Source: Acrasis kona
Taxonomy: Eukaryota > Heterolobosea > Eutetramitea > Acrasida > Acrasidae
Assembly: GCA_026419775.2 (NCBI GenBank)
Contig: JAOPGA020001064.1
Location: 1-24,960, forward strand
DNA: 24,960 nt
Reading direction: 5' to 3'
This document shows positions 9,180 to 17,603 of the stretch, piece by piece (the first letter of the stretch is position 1; each line of letters starts with the position of its first letter). The position numbers and the translations under genes are program-made. The notes beneath the pieces were generated by a model. The model saw only the letters and a program-made list of their open reading frames with translations. It was not told the origin of the DNA and did not search any database.

Positions 9180-9551
9180 TTTTGTGTTATTTGGTTTTTG
9201 AATAAAAAGGTAAAAGTTGTGTTATATGATTGGGTGACTTCAAGATGACATTTTCTAAATGAATAAAAAGAGTAAGTTTTTGCTATTTTTATTTGAAAAA
9301 ACACTTTTATGGTGTTGTTCATTATCGGTTTCGTTCTGCTTCCTGTCGCATTCAGTCGCAATAAGGTCGCTACTCGTTAGAGACGTGTTACTTCATCTAA
9401 GCCGATGATTAATTTCAATGTCTGAAGGAGGTAGATTATGTATCATGTATTGATTATTTTGGTTGATTTTATCGTAGTTCGAGAATAGTGTGGTTACCAT
9501 GCTCTGACTGAGTGTTGTGAAACGAATTCTTTCGGGAATCACAAGTGAAGT

Positions 9552-9558
9552 TAAAAAA
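9552..9558 (-). terminator. Pol III T-run terminator of tRNA-Leu
   Basis: Seven T residues on the minus strand lie eight bases after the 3' end of tRNA-Leu. Confidence 0.6.
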
Positions 9559-9566
9559 ATTAATTT

Positions 9567-9646
9567 GCAAGCGGTGAGGTTCGAACTCACGAAGCTGTTG
9601 CAGTGGATCTTAAGGCCACCCCCTTTGACCGCTCGGGAACACTTGC
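9567..9646 (-). tRNA. tRNA-Leu (UAA)
   Basis: An 80-base cloverleaf with no intron. The acceptor GCAAGTG pairs with CGCTTGC (one G-U). There is a D-arm, an anticodon loop CTTAAGA (anticodon TAA), a long class II variable arm as expected for Leu, and a T-arm GTGAG-TTCGAAC-CTCAC. The anticodon stem closes with a C-U mismatch next to the loop. CCA is not encoded. A T-run terminator follows. Confidence 0.88.
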
Positions 9647-9719
9647 GTACAATTCCAATCATAGTCTAACGCTTGTATTATAGTACGATGTAGTTGATAA
9701 TGAAAACTTTGATAAGGTG

Positions 9720-10095
9720 AAGTATGGAAGAATAACTGGCATAGTCAATAACTATAGAGCAGAACTGTATGGATTCCCCCAAGCTTTAAGATGCTCCAGA
9801 GATGGTCAAAATGTCACCGTTATGACCGACTGTCTCTGATCCAGAAAGGAATCGACTCGCAAGCTGTCTTATTTCAGAGAGGAATCGACTCGCAAGCTGC
9901 GAGTTCATTTATGTTCAGGCCAATGCCAACATTCCTGGAAATGAAGCAGCGGATCAATTTGCAAAGCTGGGACTTAATAACCACTACATCAACGACATTA
10001 GTCCCTCATCCTCACTTCTTTTTGACATTGTTTGCAAAGGTGAAGTTCCACACTCCTTTATTCGTAGTGCTGTTTCCGACTACGGGTCTTATCGG
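9720..10095 (+). pseudogene. Retroelement RNase H fossil (plus strand)
   Basis: The plus strand encodes pieces of a reverse-transcriptase-linked RNase H. One is a stretch with NNYRAELYGFPQAL, where the ELxGxxxAL helix carries the catalytic Glu, followed by VTVMTDCL. Further on comes a C-terminal piece with ANIPGNEAADQFAKLGL, which is the closing GNExAD motif. Such domains occur in LINEs and in some LTR elements; the class cannot be told from this scrap. The element is clearly broken, with several interruptions, and no reverse transcriptase remains beside it. A 19-base sequence occurs twice at a 33-base period inside it (9848-9866 and 9881-9899). Confidence 0.55.
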
Positions 10096-10101
10096 TAGTG
10101 G

Positions 10102-10200
10102 CCAGTAATCCGATAGGAAAATTATCGGCTAACGGGCCTTCTCCGGCAAAAATTATCGGATTTTGTAAGATATCAAAAAGATATCGGTCCCATCCGATAA
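10102..10200. repeat. Cluster of TATCGG/CCGATA inverted repeats, possible hAT terminal region
   Basis: TTATCGGAT (10153-10161) and ATCCGATAA (10192-10200) are perfect inverted arms. CCGATA (10110-10115) pairs with TATCGG (10123-10128). AAAATTATCGG occurs twice in direct orientation (10118-10128 and 10149-10159). Dense short inverted motifs of this kind are usual at hAT element ends, and hAT coding pieces begin within 30 bases. No matching far end was found in the window. Confidence 0.4.
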
Positions 10201-10228
10201 CATCTGGTAATAAAGAGGTGGAGAGAAT

Positions 10229-10360
10229 ATGGCGCAAGAAGTATGTAAATGCCTCACCAATTATGACTGCAAGAACAAAATATTGGCTGTTACTTGTGAT
10301 AACGCATTTGTTTCAAGCTCAGACAAAACAACATTGATCAAATCTTCGTTTATTCATTAA
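10229..10360 (+). pseudogene. hAT transposase fragment (catalytic-core region)
   Basis: A 43-codon ORF on the plus strand contains YDCKNKILAVTCDNAF, matching the hAT-family signature around the second catalytic Asp (KIxAITxDNAxN). It stops after about 20 further residues. It is a truncated piece only, with no BED finger and no C-terminal dimerisation domain in this orientation. It runs head-on into the minus-strand hAT C-terminal ORF, so the two pieces are either from different copies or were inverted relative to each other. Confidence 0.5.
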
Positions 10361-10775
10361 TAATCCATGATCTGAGGGAAATCAAGGTTTTCATTGTTTC
10401 CGCGTGAAGAGAAAACCTTCTATGACCAAGTACATCTCTTCCGCTACTGAAGCAGCGCTCTACAGAAACTGAGGCACAAGGTATGGCCAAATAATCGCGA
10501 GCAACGCGAGCCATGACTGGATATTCCGTCTGGTGATCTCTCCACCATTGGAGAATGTTGCATTCCTCTGGAAGATCGAGATAATTTGAGTCAAAATATC
10601 GATCACCATCACTTGTTTTAAATGATGCTTTTTGTCTGTTTGCAAGCATTTTGCTAAGAAGTCCTTTTGGCTCTGTTGTATTCACAGCCTGATCAGATTC
10701 TTGTGGGTACATCTTCTTTAACAAGTAAATTGTAGAGGTAGAACTAATAGTGATAATGTTAAGAAAGCAAAGCAT
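10350..10775 (-). pseudogene. hAT transposase C-terminal dimerisation domain
   Basis: A 141-residue ORF whose second half is a textbook hAT dimerisation domain: ILQWWRDHQTEYPVMARVAR, DYLAIPCASVSVERCFSSG and then RDVLGHRRFSLHAETMKTLI. The known signature is WW...YPxLxxxAxxxLxIPxSSxxxERxFSxxG...R..L....v..L.fL. The N-terminal 40 residues are not hAT-like, and the catalytic core is absent in this frame, so this is the 3' end of a transposase gene, lost further upstream, or a domesticated exon. The stop TAA is embedded in AATAAA (minus 10349-10354), as in host genes here. Confidence 0.72.
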
Positions 10776-11188
10776 AATGTGATAGACTTTATTGATAAGT
10801 ACAATTGTACACTACCTTAGCTGATGACATACTTTGTAATGATGATATTACAACTCTCAGGAACAGGTCCTTCCAATATTGTGTTAATATTAAAACCTTT
10901 TATGTTATATAAGCGGTAGTTTATATCTTCAAGCTATTAATTTCTCCTTAAGCCATTTTGTTTTTCGCAAAATCTAAATTTTGTAATTTTTAAATTTTTA
11001 TTTAATGCTTTTAATTAAAATTAAGATATGGTATTTAATTTAGACAAAATTAAAATAGATCTGAGTTTATTTATAATTATTGTTTTACTTTCAATTTTTG
11101 AAAAACAAAGACAGGCGCTAGCTTAACACACTCTCATTATATATAAAAAACTATTTTATGATATTAACATTATAGATTTACAATTAAA
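10776..11188. other. Very AT-rich intergenic stretch
   Basis: Long A and T runs with no ORF, RNA gene or clear repeat. Nothing further can be supported. Confidence 0.4.
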
Positions 11189-11964
11189 ATGAGTTTAATC
11201 AACAATAACAACAACAACAAACTAGCTACTAAAATCACTTTTTCTGCTCAATCAGATTACAGTGATACTTTGTCACCTCAATTAAATGATGGCGCCGCTT
11301 TGTCCCTTCAACTTGATAATAATGTTACTTTACCTTTTTAATATAATAATAGCACTTTATTTTCACCTCAACAATTAACTACAATTATTAAGAGTTTCTT
11401 AACTCAATAGCCCTTTTTCAAAATGCTTTAAAAAACCCTTTTACAGATTATGAAGTTATTAATAATTTTTGAGACAAATTTACATTCATTACAGCTTCTA
11501 GTAATGTATATAAAGAAAGATTTTAAAATGTTGTAAATTACTAATAAACTTTCAAGCTTCCTTGTTTTATAAAAAAAAGAGATTTTATAATAGTGTATTA
11601 TAAAAATTAAGGTGGTTTTCTATTTAATTGTTGGTTGTATTTAGAGTGTCCTACTTGTCCACATATTTAACCTTTGAAAAAAGATGTCAACTACAAGGAT
11701 CACTGCATTATTTTAGCTAAGCTTTTAAGAATGCTTATAATTAAATATGTAAGGATGTTAAAAAGTGTTGTTCTAAAAAACAAAAGACTAAAAGTGATTG
11801 GTGGAAATCATGTAGGCTTTTAAATTTAGATAATGAAGAGCATAAGGATTATTGGGATGTTATTAAGGATAATAGTAAGGATGTTAGTGCCAGGCCATCA
11901 AAACCTTATTTATCAAATGACAATGATGAACCACAAGCTAAAAAACGAAAATATAAAAAATAAA
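11189..11964 (+). pseudogene. Decayed low-complexity gene or element ORF, family unknown
   Basis: A start at 11189 opens a 50-codon ORF beginning MSLINNNNNNKLATKITF, followed by further protein-like stretches: a segment with paired CxxC and a downstream Cys that could be a zinc site near 11648-11702, and a Lys-rich end (WWKSCRLLNLDNEEHKDYW, then QAKKRKYKK) before a stop near 11964. The pieces look like remains of one protein but are broken in several places. Asn runs and the Lys/Arg tail suggest a nuclear or nucleic-acid-binding protein. It could be the relic of a mobile element; no family can be named. Confidence 0.35.
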
Positions 11965-12245
11965 ATCTCTTTTAATATAATTGTAAATCAAATAAGTAAT
12001 TATCTTCTTCAACTCTCAATTAAATTTCCACTTTGTTTAACTGGAAAGTTCTCATTGTAATTTGACATGTAGGCTTTTAAATTTAAATAATTAAAAGCAT
12101 AATAGATGTTATTATAGAAGGATGTCAATGCCAGGCCAAAAAAACCTTATTTAATAAATAACAATGTTGAACTATAAGTTAAAAAACAAAAATATAAAAA
12201 ACAAAATCTATAATATAATTGTAAATCAAATAAGTAATTATCTTC
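11809..12245 (+). repeat. Diverged tandem duplication (two copies of about 0.2 kb)
   Basis: Copy one is 11809-12007 and copy two is 12066-12245. Both start CATGTAGGCTTTTAAATTTA and end AATTGTAAATCAAATAAGTA followed by ATTATCTTC. In between they align with many substitutions and a few short gaps. Copy one keeps the reading frame of the decayed gene to its stop; copy two has lost it, so the duplication is old and copy two evolves without constraint. Confidence 0.7.
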
Positions 12246-12296
12246 TATTTTGTTTTACAGCAAATAAATATAGATTTGAGCTATTACCAAAAATAT

Positions 12297-13006
12297 TTAT
12301 TTATTTGGATGCCCAACAATCTTGAAAACCAATCCCTCTGTGAACACTGTAAGCTCTTTGTACAACTTGTAATATTCAATGAAATTTGGTTCTACACCAA
12401 CCGGGTTCTTAAATATTTCAATTAGCATTACTTGAAAATCCCAGCTAATCTGTCCTGGAGTAATGTTGCGATTGTATCCAGTAAATAAAACACAAGAAGC
12501 GACATCTACAATTTTATCAAATGGAAGACAGAGTGGTGTTCTTTTATTCTTTTTGACAGATTTATAATATGTGTCTGCCTGTATATGATCTGTCAACATG
12601 TATTTACCAGCATAACATGAGCCAATATAAAACCATTTACATGACGGAATACTCTTTATAAGTGATTGGTGGAAGGATTCTTGGTTCAAAATACAAGTCT
12701 CAATCACACCAGTATCATTGTTAAACTTGTCAATTGCAATGCCTGCTTCAGTACCATGACCTTGAACGATTGTTACAGCAATATTATTCAAGATATGGTN
12801 AGGAAGAGTATTCAATTCATAATGTAACAATGTCAAATTAATGTTACAACACTATTTTGACTAGTATTATAAGTATATATAACTTGCTTGATACTTGATA
12901 CTAGGCAAGCTGCAATCTCAGTACTTTTGTTATAAGGCAGTACAATCACAAAAATATAGCTCTTATAAAATGGAAGAAAGACCACTTTGTTATCACAATT
13001 ATCCAT
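12297..13006 (-). CDS. Clan CD cysteine peptidase-like protein (caspase/legumain/CHAT type)
   Basis: Exon 2 (12851-12297) encodes an alpha/beta core with VTIVQGHGTEAG (His 73) and, 47 residues later, WFYIGSCYAGKY (Cys 120). A hydrophobic strand ending in HG and a second strand ending in C-x2-G form the catalytic pair of clan CD peptidases (caspases, legumains, gingipains, separases, CHAT). Exon 1 (13006-12884; MDNCDNKVVFLPFYKSYIF) joins through a 32-base GT-AG intron (12883-12852) with the frame kept, giving about 225 residues. That is close to a bare peptidase domain, without prodomain or signal peptide. The base at 12800 is undetermined. The stop lies inside AATAAA (minus 12296-12301). A non-catalytic relative cannot be excluded. 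Confidence 0.6.
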
Positions 13007-13025
13007 GTAATTATCTTCATCTGAT

Positions 13026-14554
13026 GAATAATTATCAATGATGTTAAGGTTAGTGTTGTTGTTGGTGTTGTTGGTGGTGTTGTTGGAGTTGTTGTTGGAG
13101 TTGTTGAATATAACCCTGGCTCAGCTAAATGGAGAACTGTTTCCAAGTTATTTGAAGACAACCAAGGGGCAAAGACCTTGTGTCTACAATCTAGGTTGTT
13201 AGTAGACATGCATAAAAACATGTACACATTCATCTACAATCAACTACACAAATACCAGACATTTGTATCGCATGAAATGTATGGAAATGTTCTTGTATGG
13301 CAGGATTACCTTCAAAATGTACATCTTGAGTTAGAGACCCTAGAGTACAGTTATGCATATGCTGAAACTAATGGTTACTAGTAGTGCTAGGTGTCATGGT
13401 AAAATCTTTTGCTCAAGCTGCACTGTTTAAGCTAGAAAAGCATTTCTTTCAATGGACAAAAGAAGATTTAATGTGGGCTGGTATTATTGACAGTAGACCT
13501 AGTTTAAATGATGCTGATAGAAGCTATGGGTCTCTAATATGTGAAAAGATGTATAAGTATTACAATAATCACGATATTGATCAGAGAGCTGAGATTGACA
13601 AGTATAAGTTCTTTCAAATAGATGATAGAGAAATTATGGACTATATAGACAACAACAACATGCTTGATCAATTTATGTCGATTTGGAAGTGTGATAAAAG
13701 ACGTATAGTCCAGTAATATGAAGAACAGTAGTTTGAGTTATCAATATATTTTAGTTATTTTATTCTGTCGCGCTCCTTGTCACTTTATAGTGCCTGCGGA
13801 GCTCATTACTGGATTCTCGTTATACTCGAATAGGAACACTGTGGATAATACCTAGAATGGGTTATTATCCTAAACCTGAACCGTCCATATATTACAACAG
13901 GAAGGAAATATTTGCTGCATTATCAGTTGTAAATGACATGGCTGAGAGTTCCTTCTCTATTTTAAAACTATGTAATCAATCTAGCATGAAAGAATCATCA
14001 TTATTCTACAAGTCTAAAAACAAGTTTAACAATTATACTGAATCTAGTTTTGATGATGTAAAATTAATCAGTGATGCATATAAGCAACTAATAAAGGACC
14101 AAAGAGGTAAAAACATCCTATTCATGAAGTGGAATCTACACAAACTGTTATAGATGACCTCAAAGAAACTTCTAGTAGAAATAAGGATGAACTTAATAAG
14201 GTCATTGAGAAGGAAAACAGTCAATCCCGTGTTGCATTTCAAATTGCACTTCGTGTGTCATGCTTGCATTCCGGTATAGACATCACTGATGTTAATAGTA
14301 AGAAAACTACTACTATAGCAGCATTGACAGGCAAGAACAAGTTGATTGAGTTGCTATCACAGAAACAGTTATTTTTGGATAACAAGACTCTCAAGGATAA
14401 TTTGATAGATAAGTTTACACCAGCACTGTATCCAGGTGTTTTTATAGAAAATGAGACAGTGGCTTACACGCAGGAGAACTGGAAAGGTGTTGCGCATACA
14501 AACAACCGAAAAAGGGCAAGGGTCGCGGCAATTAAAGAGCACACCGACCAGTGA
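13026..14554 (+). CDS. Run of exon-like ORFs, uncharacterised gene (unresolved)
   Basis: Adjoining ORFs on the plus strand read like one protein: 13026-13381 (Gly/Val-rich hydrophobic stretch, then EYNPGSAKWRTVSKLFEDN), 13384-13716 (FKLEKHFFQWTKEDLMWAG), 13857-14153 (GYYPKPEPSIYYNRKEIFA, preceded by more open frame from about 13788) and 14129-14554 (helical, Lys-rich, ending KRARVAAIKEHTDQ). The frame changes fall where very short GT-AG introns are possible, so a multi-exon gene is plausible, but decay is equally possible. None of the ends carries the AATAAA-at-stop pattern of other genes here. No family is recognised. The ATG is uncertain: ATG 13036 opens a different, Leu-rich frame through the same repeat. 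Confidence 0.35.
13050..13106 (+). repeat. GTT-rich triplet repeat
   Basis: A run of GTT/GGT/GTG triplets with GTTGGAGTTGTT repeated. It is read as Gly-Val-rich or Leu-rich in two plus frames and as Thr-Pro on the minus strand, so its coding phase is uncertain. Confidence 0.55.
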
Positions 14555-14644
14555 TGACATTCAAGCCTCCCAACTTTCTACGTTGTTGTGCAGTGTCATT
14601 CGTAATTATAAATGACAGGGTATAAATAATCAATCGAAATATAG

Positions 14645-14649
14645 AAAAA
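14645..14649 (-). terminator. Pol III T-run terminator of tRNA-Phe
   Basis: Five T residues on the minus strand lie eight bases past the 3' end of tRNA-Phe. Confidence 0.5.
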
Positions 14650-14657
14650 GTTATATT

Positions 14658-14729
14658 GCCTCAAGCGTGGATCGAACACGCTACCTTACGATCTTCAGTC
14701 GTACGCTCTCCCAGATGAGCTATTGAGGC
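14658..14729 (-). tRNA. tRNA-Phe (GAA)
   Basis: A 72-base cloverleaf with no intron: acceptor GCCTCAA/TTGAGGC fully paired, D-stem GCTC/GAGC, anticodon stem TACGA/TCGTA around loop CTGAAGA (anticodon GAA), T-arm GCGTG-TTCGATC-CACGC. CCA is not encoded. The 3' end of the neighbouring Cys-rich ORF is only 11 bases upstream. Confidence 0.92.
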
Positions 14730-14740
14730 TTATAAACACT

Positions 14741-15052
14741 TTACTGTTTTGAACATTTATCTCCTTCATTCGAGCACCTCCACACTCTCTTAAAGATGCG
14801 CTTCTCAAGTTGATTATTTGTACAAACCAAGCATTCAACATTGTTGAAATCAGCATTTTCGTGCATTTGTAAAATCGATTGGTGGTGAGCTTCCAATAAA
14901 GTCTGAAAACACTGTAAGGGGCAATGTTTACTGGTACATTCAAATGCAAAAGCGAAATTGTCTGAAAAACTCCTAGATACAGCATCAACATCCTTGTCCC
15001 TTGACTGTTGGACAAGTCGAACAACGAGGTTGACAAGGAAATAATTTTTACG
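14741..15052 (-). CDS. Cys/His-rich orphan ORF, partial (no start codon)
   Basis: An open frame of 103 codons ends in TAA at 14741-14743. It has no ATG near its 5' end, so it is a 3' exon or a remnant. It carries an ordered metal-binding-like pattern: C-x4-C-x3-C (ECTSKHCPLQCFQ), HH nine residues later (LLEAHHQSILQMH), then C-x2-C (VECLVCTNN) and a final C-x6-C (RCSNEGDKC). The rest is helical with charged residues (VVRLVQQSRDKDVDAVSRSF). A zinc-binding domain is inferred; no family is recognised. Open sequence in the same frame continues upstream toward 15110, interrupted once. Overlapping frames on this strand look less protein-like. Confidence 0.4.
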   Translation of the reverse strand, partial: RKNYFLVNLVVRLVQQSRDKDVDAVSRSFSDNFAFAFECTSKHCPLQCFQTLLEAHHQSILQMHENADFNNVECLVCTNNQLEKRIFKRVWRCSNEGDKCSKQ

Positions 15053-15154
15053 TCAACCTAGAAAGATGCAAAAACGCTTTTTAAGGACAATGAGCTTTTG
15101 GATATTCACGAGATACGCCGATAATGAAAATTAGAGTATTGTCACTGTACATNA

Positions 15155-15508
15155 ATGGATCTAGTCAGCGAATTGATTTCTGGAAGTATCTTTGTAACTC
15201 CACTCAAGTCCCCTAAAAGTAAAACAACATTCCTGTACAATCATTTGGAGCATGATGTTGCGGATAACATTTGCAGTATAATGAGGAGTGAATTAAAAGA
15301 ACAATATCCTGCGCCACCACAAACACAAACACAGCCTACGGGAAATAGCATACTTTCAAGAATAACCAGAGTAGCAAACAACATTTGTAAATCGGACATT
15401 GGTGTATACTTTGATTTTATCACCGGATACGGATGGGATTCTTACAATAATCCGTATCCCATCCCATCCGTGAGGTGCTCTACGTGTTCCACTGTATCCA
15501 CCACTTAA
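15155..15508 (+). CDS. Hypothetical protein, 117 residues
   Basis: ATG at 15155, two bases after an undetermined base (15153). The product begins MDLVSELISGSIFVTPLKSP, has a Gln/Thr/Pro-rich linker (PAPPQTQTQPTG), then an aromatic segment (GVYFDFITGYGWDSYNNP) and a short Ser/Thr/Cys tail. No signal peptide, membrane helix or known domain is seen. The C-terminal 25 codons overlap a palindromic sequence and could be out of frame, so the true end may differ. It sits between a Cys-rich orphan and a retroelement fossil, so it could be part of a mobile or decayed locus. Confidence 0.3.
   Translation: MDLVSELISGSIFVTPLKSPKSKTTFLYNHLEHDVADNICSIMRSELKEQYPAPPQTQTQPTGNSILSRITRVANNICKSDIGVYFDFITGYGWDSYNNPYPIPSVRCSTCSTVSTT
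15425..15459. repeat. Inverted repeat with 8-base arms
   Basis: GGATACGG (15425-15432) and CCGTATCC (15452-15459) form a hairpin with a 19-base loop. GGATGGGA (15431-15438) and the nearby TCCCATCC copies give a second, overlapping pairing. It may mark a mobile-element end or simple palindrome growth. Confidence 0.4.
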
Positions 15509-15609
15509 TCGGCCCACCTGTTGTGTAGGTCCTGCTACTATTGTTTCTGTATGCCAGCATATCATTTTGAACTCCGCAAACTTATCGCCGCGATCATTAT
15601 TCCTCAGAT

Positions 15610-16035
15610 TATACGATTGTTGGTACGTGGTCCTCCGTAGTGATTGTATCCCAGGCATGAGCCTTTTCTAGCCATCTTGCTCTCAGGTCATCGTTGACCT
15701 TACTACCTTCTAATTCACTGATGGAAGGCAATTTATCCTCCATACACTGAAAGATCCACAGGTCGAGATTTGCAAGAGAAGAGTCATATCTGCAAATTTA
15801 CCTCTTTTTCTGGCTGTTTTGGCCATTGCGTCAGCAAGCTCGTTTTCTTTGATACCCGTGTGGCTTGGGACGTGGATCCATTCGATCGATAGATTTTTGG
15901 TCATAATTTGGGTCTCATATGTATTTAATGATAATAAAGTATTTGTCGTTATTTTTATGACCTTCTGTGAACGCTTTGACAGCATTTAGGTAGTCAGTTT
16001 TGATAGCCATCACTGCTTGATCTACGGACACGTGT
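15610..16035 (-). pseudogene. Retroelement RNase H fossil (minus strand)
   Basis: The minus strand carries pieces of a retroelement RNase H: an upstream piece with AIKTDYLNAVKAFTEG (the TDS-type catalytic Asp region) and a downstream piece with WIHVPSHTGIKENELADAMA (the closing HxGIxxNExAD motif), followed by a helical tail (LEGSKVNDDLRARWLEKAHA). The order matches RNase H at the end of a LINE- or LTR-type pol. It is broken in a few places, and no reverse transcriptase is seen beside it. Its orientation is opposite to the RNase H fossil at 9.7-10.1 kb and its sequence is different, so they are not one inverted copy. Confidence 0.6.
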
Positions 16036-16239
16036 ACAGCATATGTAATTAAAAGTGACAGCAAGACAAATGTATTCGAGCGTGTTGCATCATAACAATG
16101 TATGTTCCGTAATTGATTTGTATATTGTACGTTGCAGTTGTTGTTATAGTTGGCATTGTCATAAAGGGCTGAATGAAACTTGTGATTAATTATTGTAACC
16201 GTAAACCCCGAGATAGGAGTTCATGCAGGAGAAAACACG

Positions 16240-16246
16240 TATAAAG
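16240..16246 (+). promoter_or_regulatory. TATA box of the F-box gene
   Basis: TATAAAG lies 47 bases before the ATG at 16293, the same layout as at 7.8 and 20.1 kb. Confidence 0.5.
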
Positions 16247-16292
16247 GGAAATTAACTCTTTCGTTTCAACAAACAGCACCTGAGTAAAGTGA

Positions 16293-17603
16293 ATGGGGAA
16301 AAAGAGGTTGTTGCTGCACAAAGATTGCAACAACATTCTGAGTAAAGAATTGTTGATGCTAATAATATCAAATTTAGATGCTCAGGACCTCCTGAAAGTA
16401 GAGAAAACCTCACATTCGTTTTACGATATGATAAACCCTGTACTTTGGAGGGTACTATTCTTGAACAAGTACAAACACACAAGAGATGTAGTACATAGAC
16501 ATAAATACAAACATACCCTCGAACATCACAGCGCACAGCACGAAATTCAGAACAAATCACTTTCTTTATTAAACTCGAGTGTGAATCTACATGCTATACC
16601 TGTTCCTCACAACCCAAAAGCAGCAGTATGTAGCGTGCTCAATAAAAACATAACTTGCAGGAAAGATGTAATGGTATGGGACAACCAGAAGATAATAAAC
16701 ATTTCTACTTTTGATTTTATTGCAACAATTTGTTTGCAGAATGAGTATGTTCACAACAACATTGCAATTGTAGATTTGTCTTCGGGTGAGTTTTTATTAC
16801 AACCCTGCGAACTGCCTCAACTAACCAATGAGACTACCGTTTCTGAAATGTTCATGGCATTTAATGAGCAGGACCAATTAAATCAAAATAGACAAAAAAA
16901 GACTTTATCTGTATACCAGTTATATATTTGCTGTTGGGAACGAAGTGTTAGTTTTGTTTTGCACTATCGCATTGTGGTCGGTGCTACAAATTTCAAATCA
17001 ATTGAATTAATAAAAAAGTATGACACTAGACATTCTCAGATCACAGCTTTGGCTGTTGAAAGTGGAATAATTGTATTTAAATCTACGGAAGGTTTCTTTA
17101 TTTTACATGCAGATACATTAATCAATATTTCTTATTATGTGATTAATCTATTAGGTTCTATTAGTTCATTCAATTTAAATTATTCCCGTCTCAAACCCCA
17201 CCTGTCATTCTTGAGAAGTCCTCATATTGGTTTACAATCAACCACGCTTTTGATTCGACTGGGAACTGTTATTGCATATTCCCCACCGACTGAGCTGATA
17301 TACCATTCAACTATTAAATATGATTATGTACAATTAGACGCGTGTATCAAGTATGGCGCAGATGGTGTAGTGGAATTTTCTCACAGTAACATTGTCAATG
17401 ATGCTAATTTAGAGTTCACAATCCTAAACAATAAAAATCCAATCTGTGTATGTTGCGGTGAGGATAAGAAATTTACTAGAACGGACTGCTCTGTTGTTTA
17501 TCCTTTGGGTCGATTGGTCAAATTTGTAAAACAAATTGAGAGAGAAGATTATAGTATTGAAATTGATTGTGCTGTGGATCATGAAAAAATTGCGTATAAA
17601 TAA
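16293..17603 (+). CDS. F-box protein with uncharacterised C-terminal domain
   Basis: A 436-residue single-exon protein. Residues about 12-55 form an F-box (NILSKELLMLIISNLDAQDL, then SHSFYDMINPVLWRVLF), the Skp1-binding module of SCF ubiquitin ligases. The remaining 350 residues are beta-rich with repeated hydrophobic strand pairs (for example VSFVLHYRIVVGATNF and ITALAVESGIIVFKSTEGFF), suggesting a propeller-like substrate-binding domain, though no WD or Kelch signature is clear. Near the C terminus are CVCCG and a following TDC that could bind zinc. The stop TAA is inside AATAAA (17599-17604). Substrate unknown. The F-box itself is fairly secure; the propeller is inference. Confidence 0.75.
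   Translation: MGKKRLLLHKDCNNILSKELLMLIISNLDAQDLLKVEKTSHSFYDMINPVLWRVLFLNKYKHTRDVVHRHKYKHTLEHHSAQHEIQNKSLSLLNSSVNLHAIPVPHNPKAAVCSVLNKNITCRKDVMVWDNQKIINISTFDFIATICLQNEYVHNNIAIVDLSSGEFLLQPCELPQLTNETTVSEMFMAFNEQDQLNQNRQKKTLSVYQLYICCWERSVSFVLHYRIVVGATNFKSIELIKKYDTRHSQITALAVESGIIVFKSTEGFFILHADTLINISYYVINLLGSISSFNLNYSRLKPHLSFLRSPHIGLQSTTLLIRLGTVIAYSPPTELIYHSTIKYDYVQLDACIKYGADGVVEFSHSNIVNDANLEFTILNNKNPICVCCGEDKKFTRTDCSVVYPLGRLVKFVKQIEREDYSIEIDCAVDHEKIAYK

Noticed and set aside
9393-9662. Minus ORF covering tRNA-Leu
   Set aside because: It runs through a well-formed tRNA gene and has no protein-like features.
12946-13233. Minus-strand Thr-Pro-rich ORF
   Set aside because: A shadow of the GTT triplet repeat; the peptidase-like exon uses a different minus frame from 13006.
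13380-13430. FYVE-like CHGKIFCSSC stretch in a plus frame
   Set aside because: Only a dozen residues, flanked by stops, with none of the other FYVE cysteines or the RRHHCR motif; another frame is longer and more protein-like.
15356-15658. Minus ORF over the palindrome near 15.4 kb
   Set aside because: No domain-like content, and it overlaps the better-formed plus ORF and fossil sequence.
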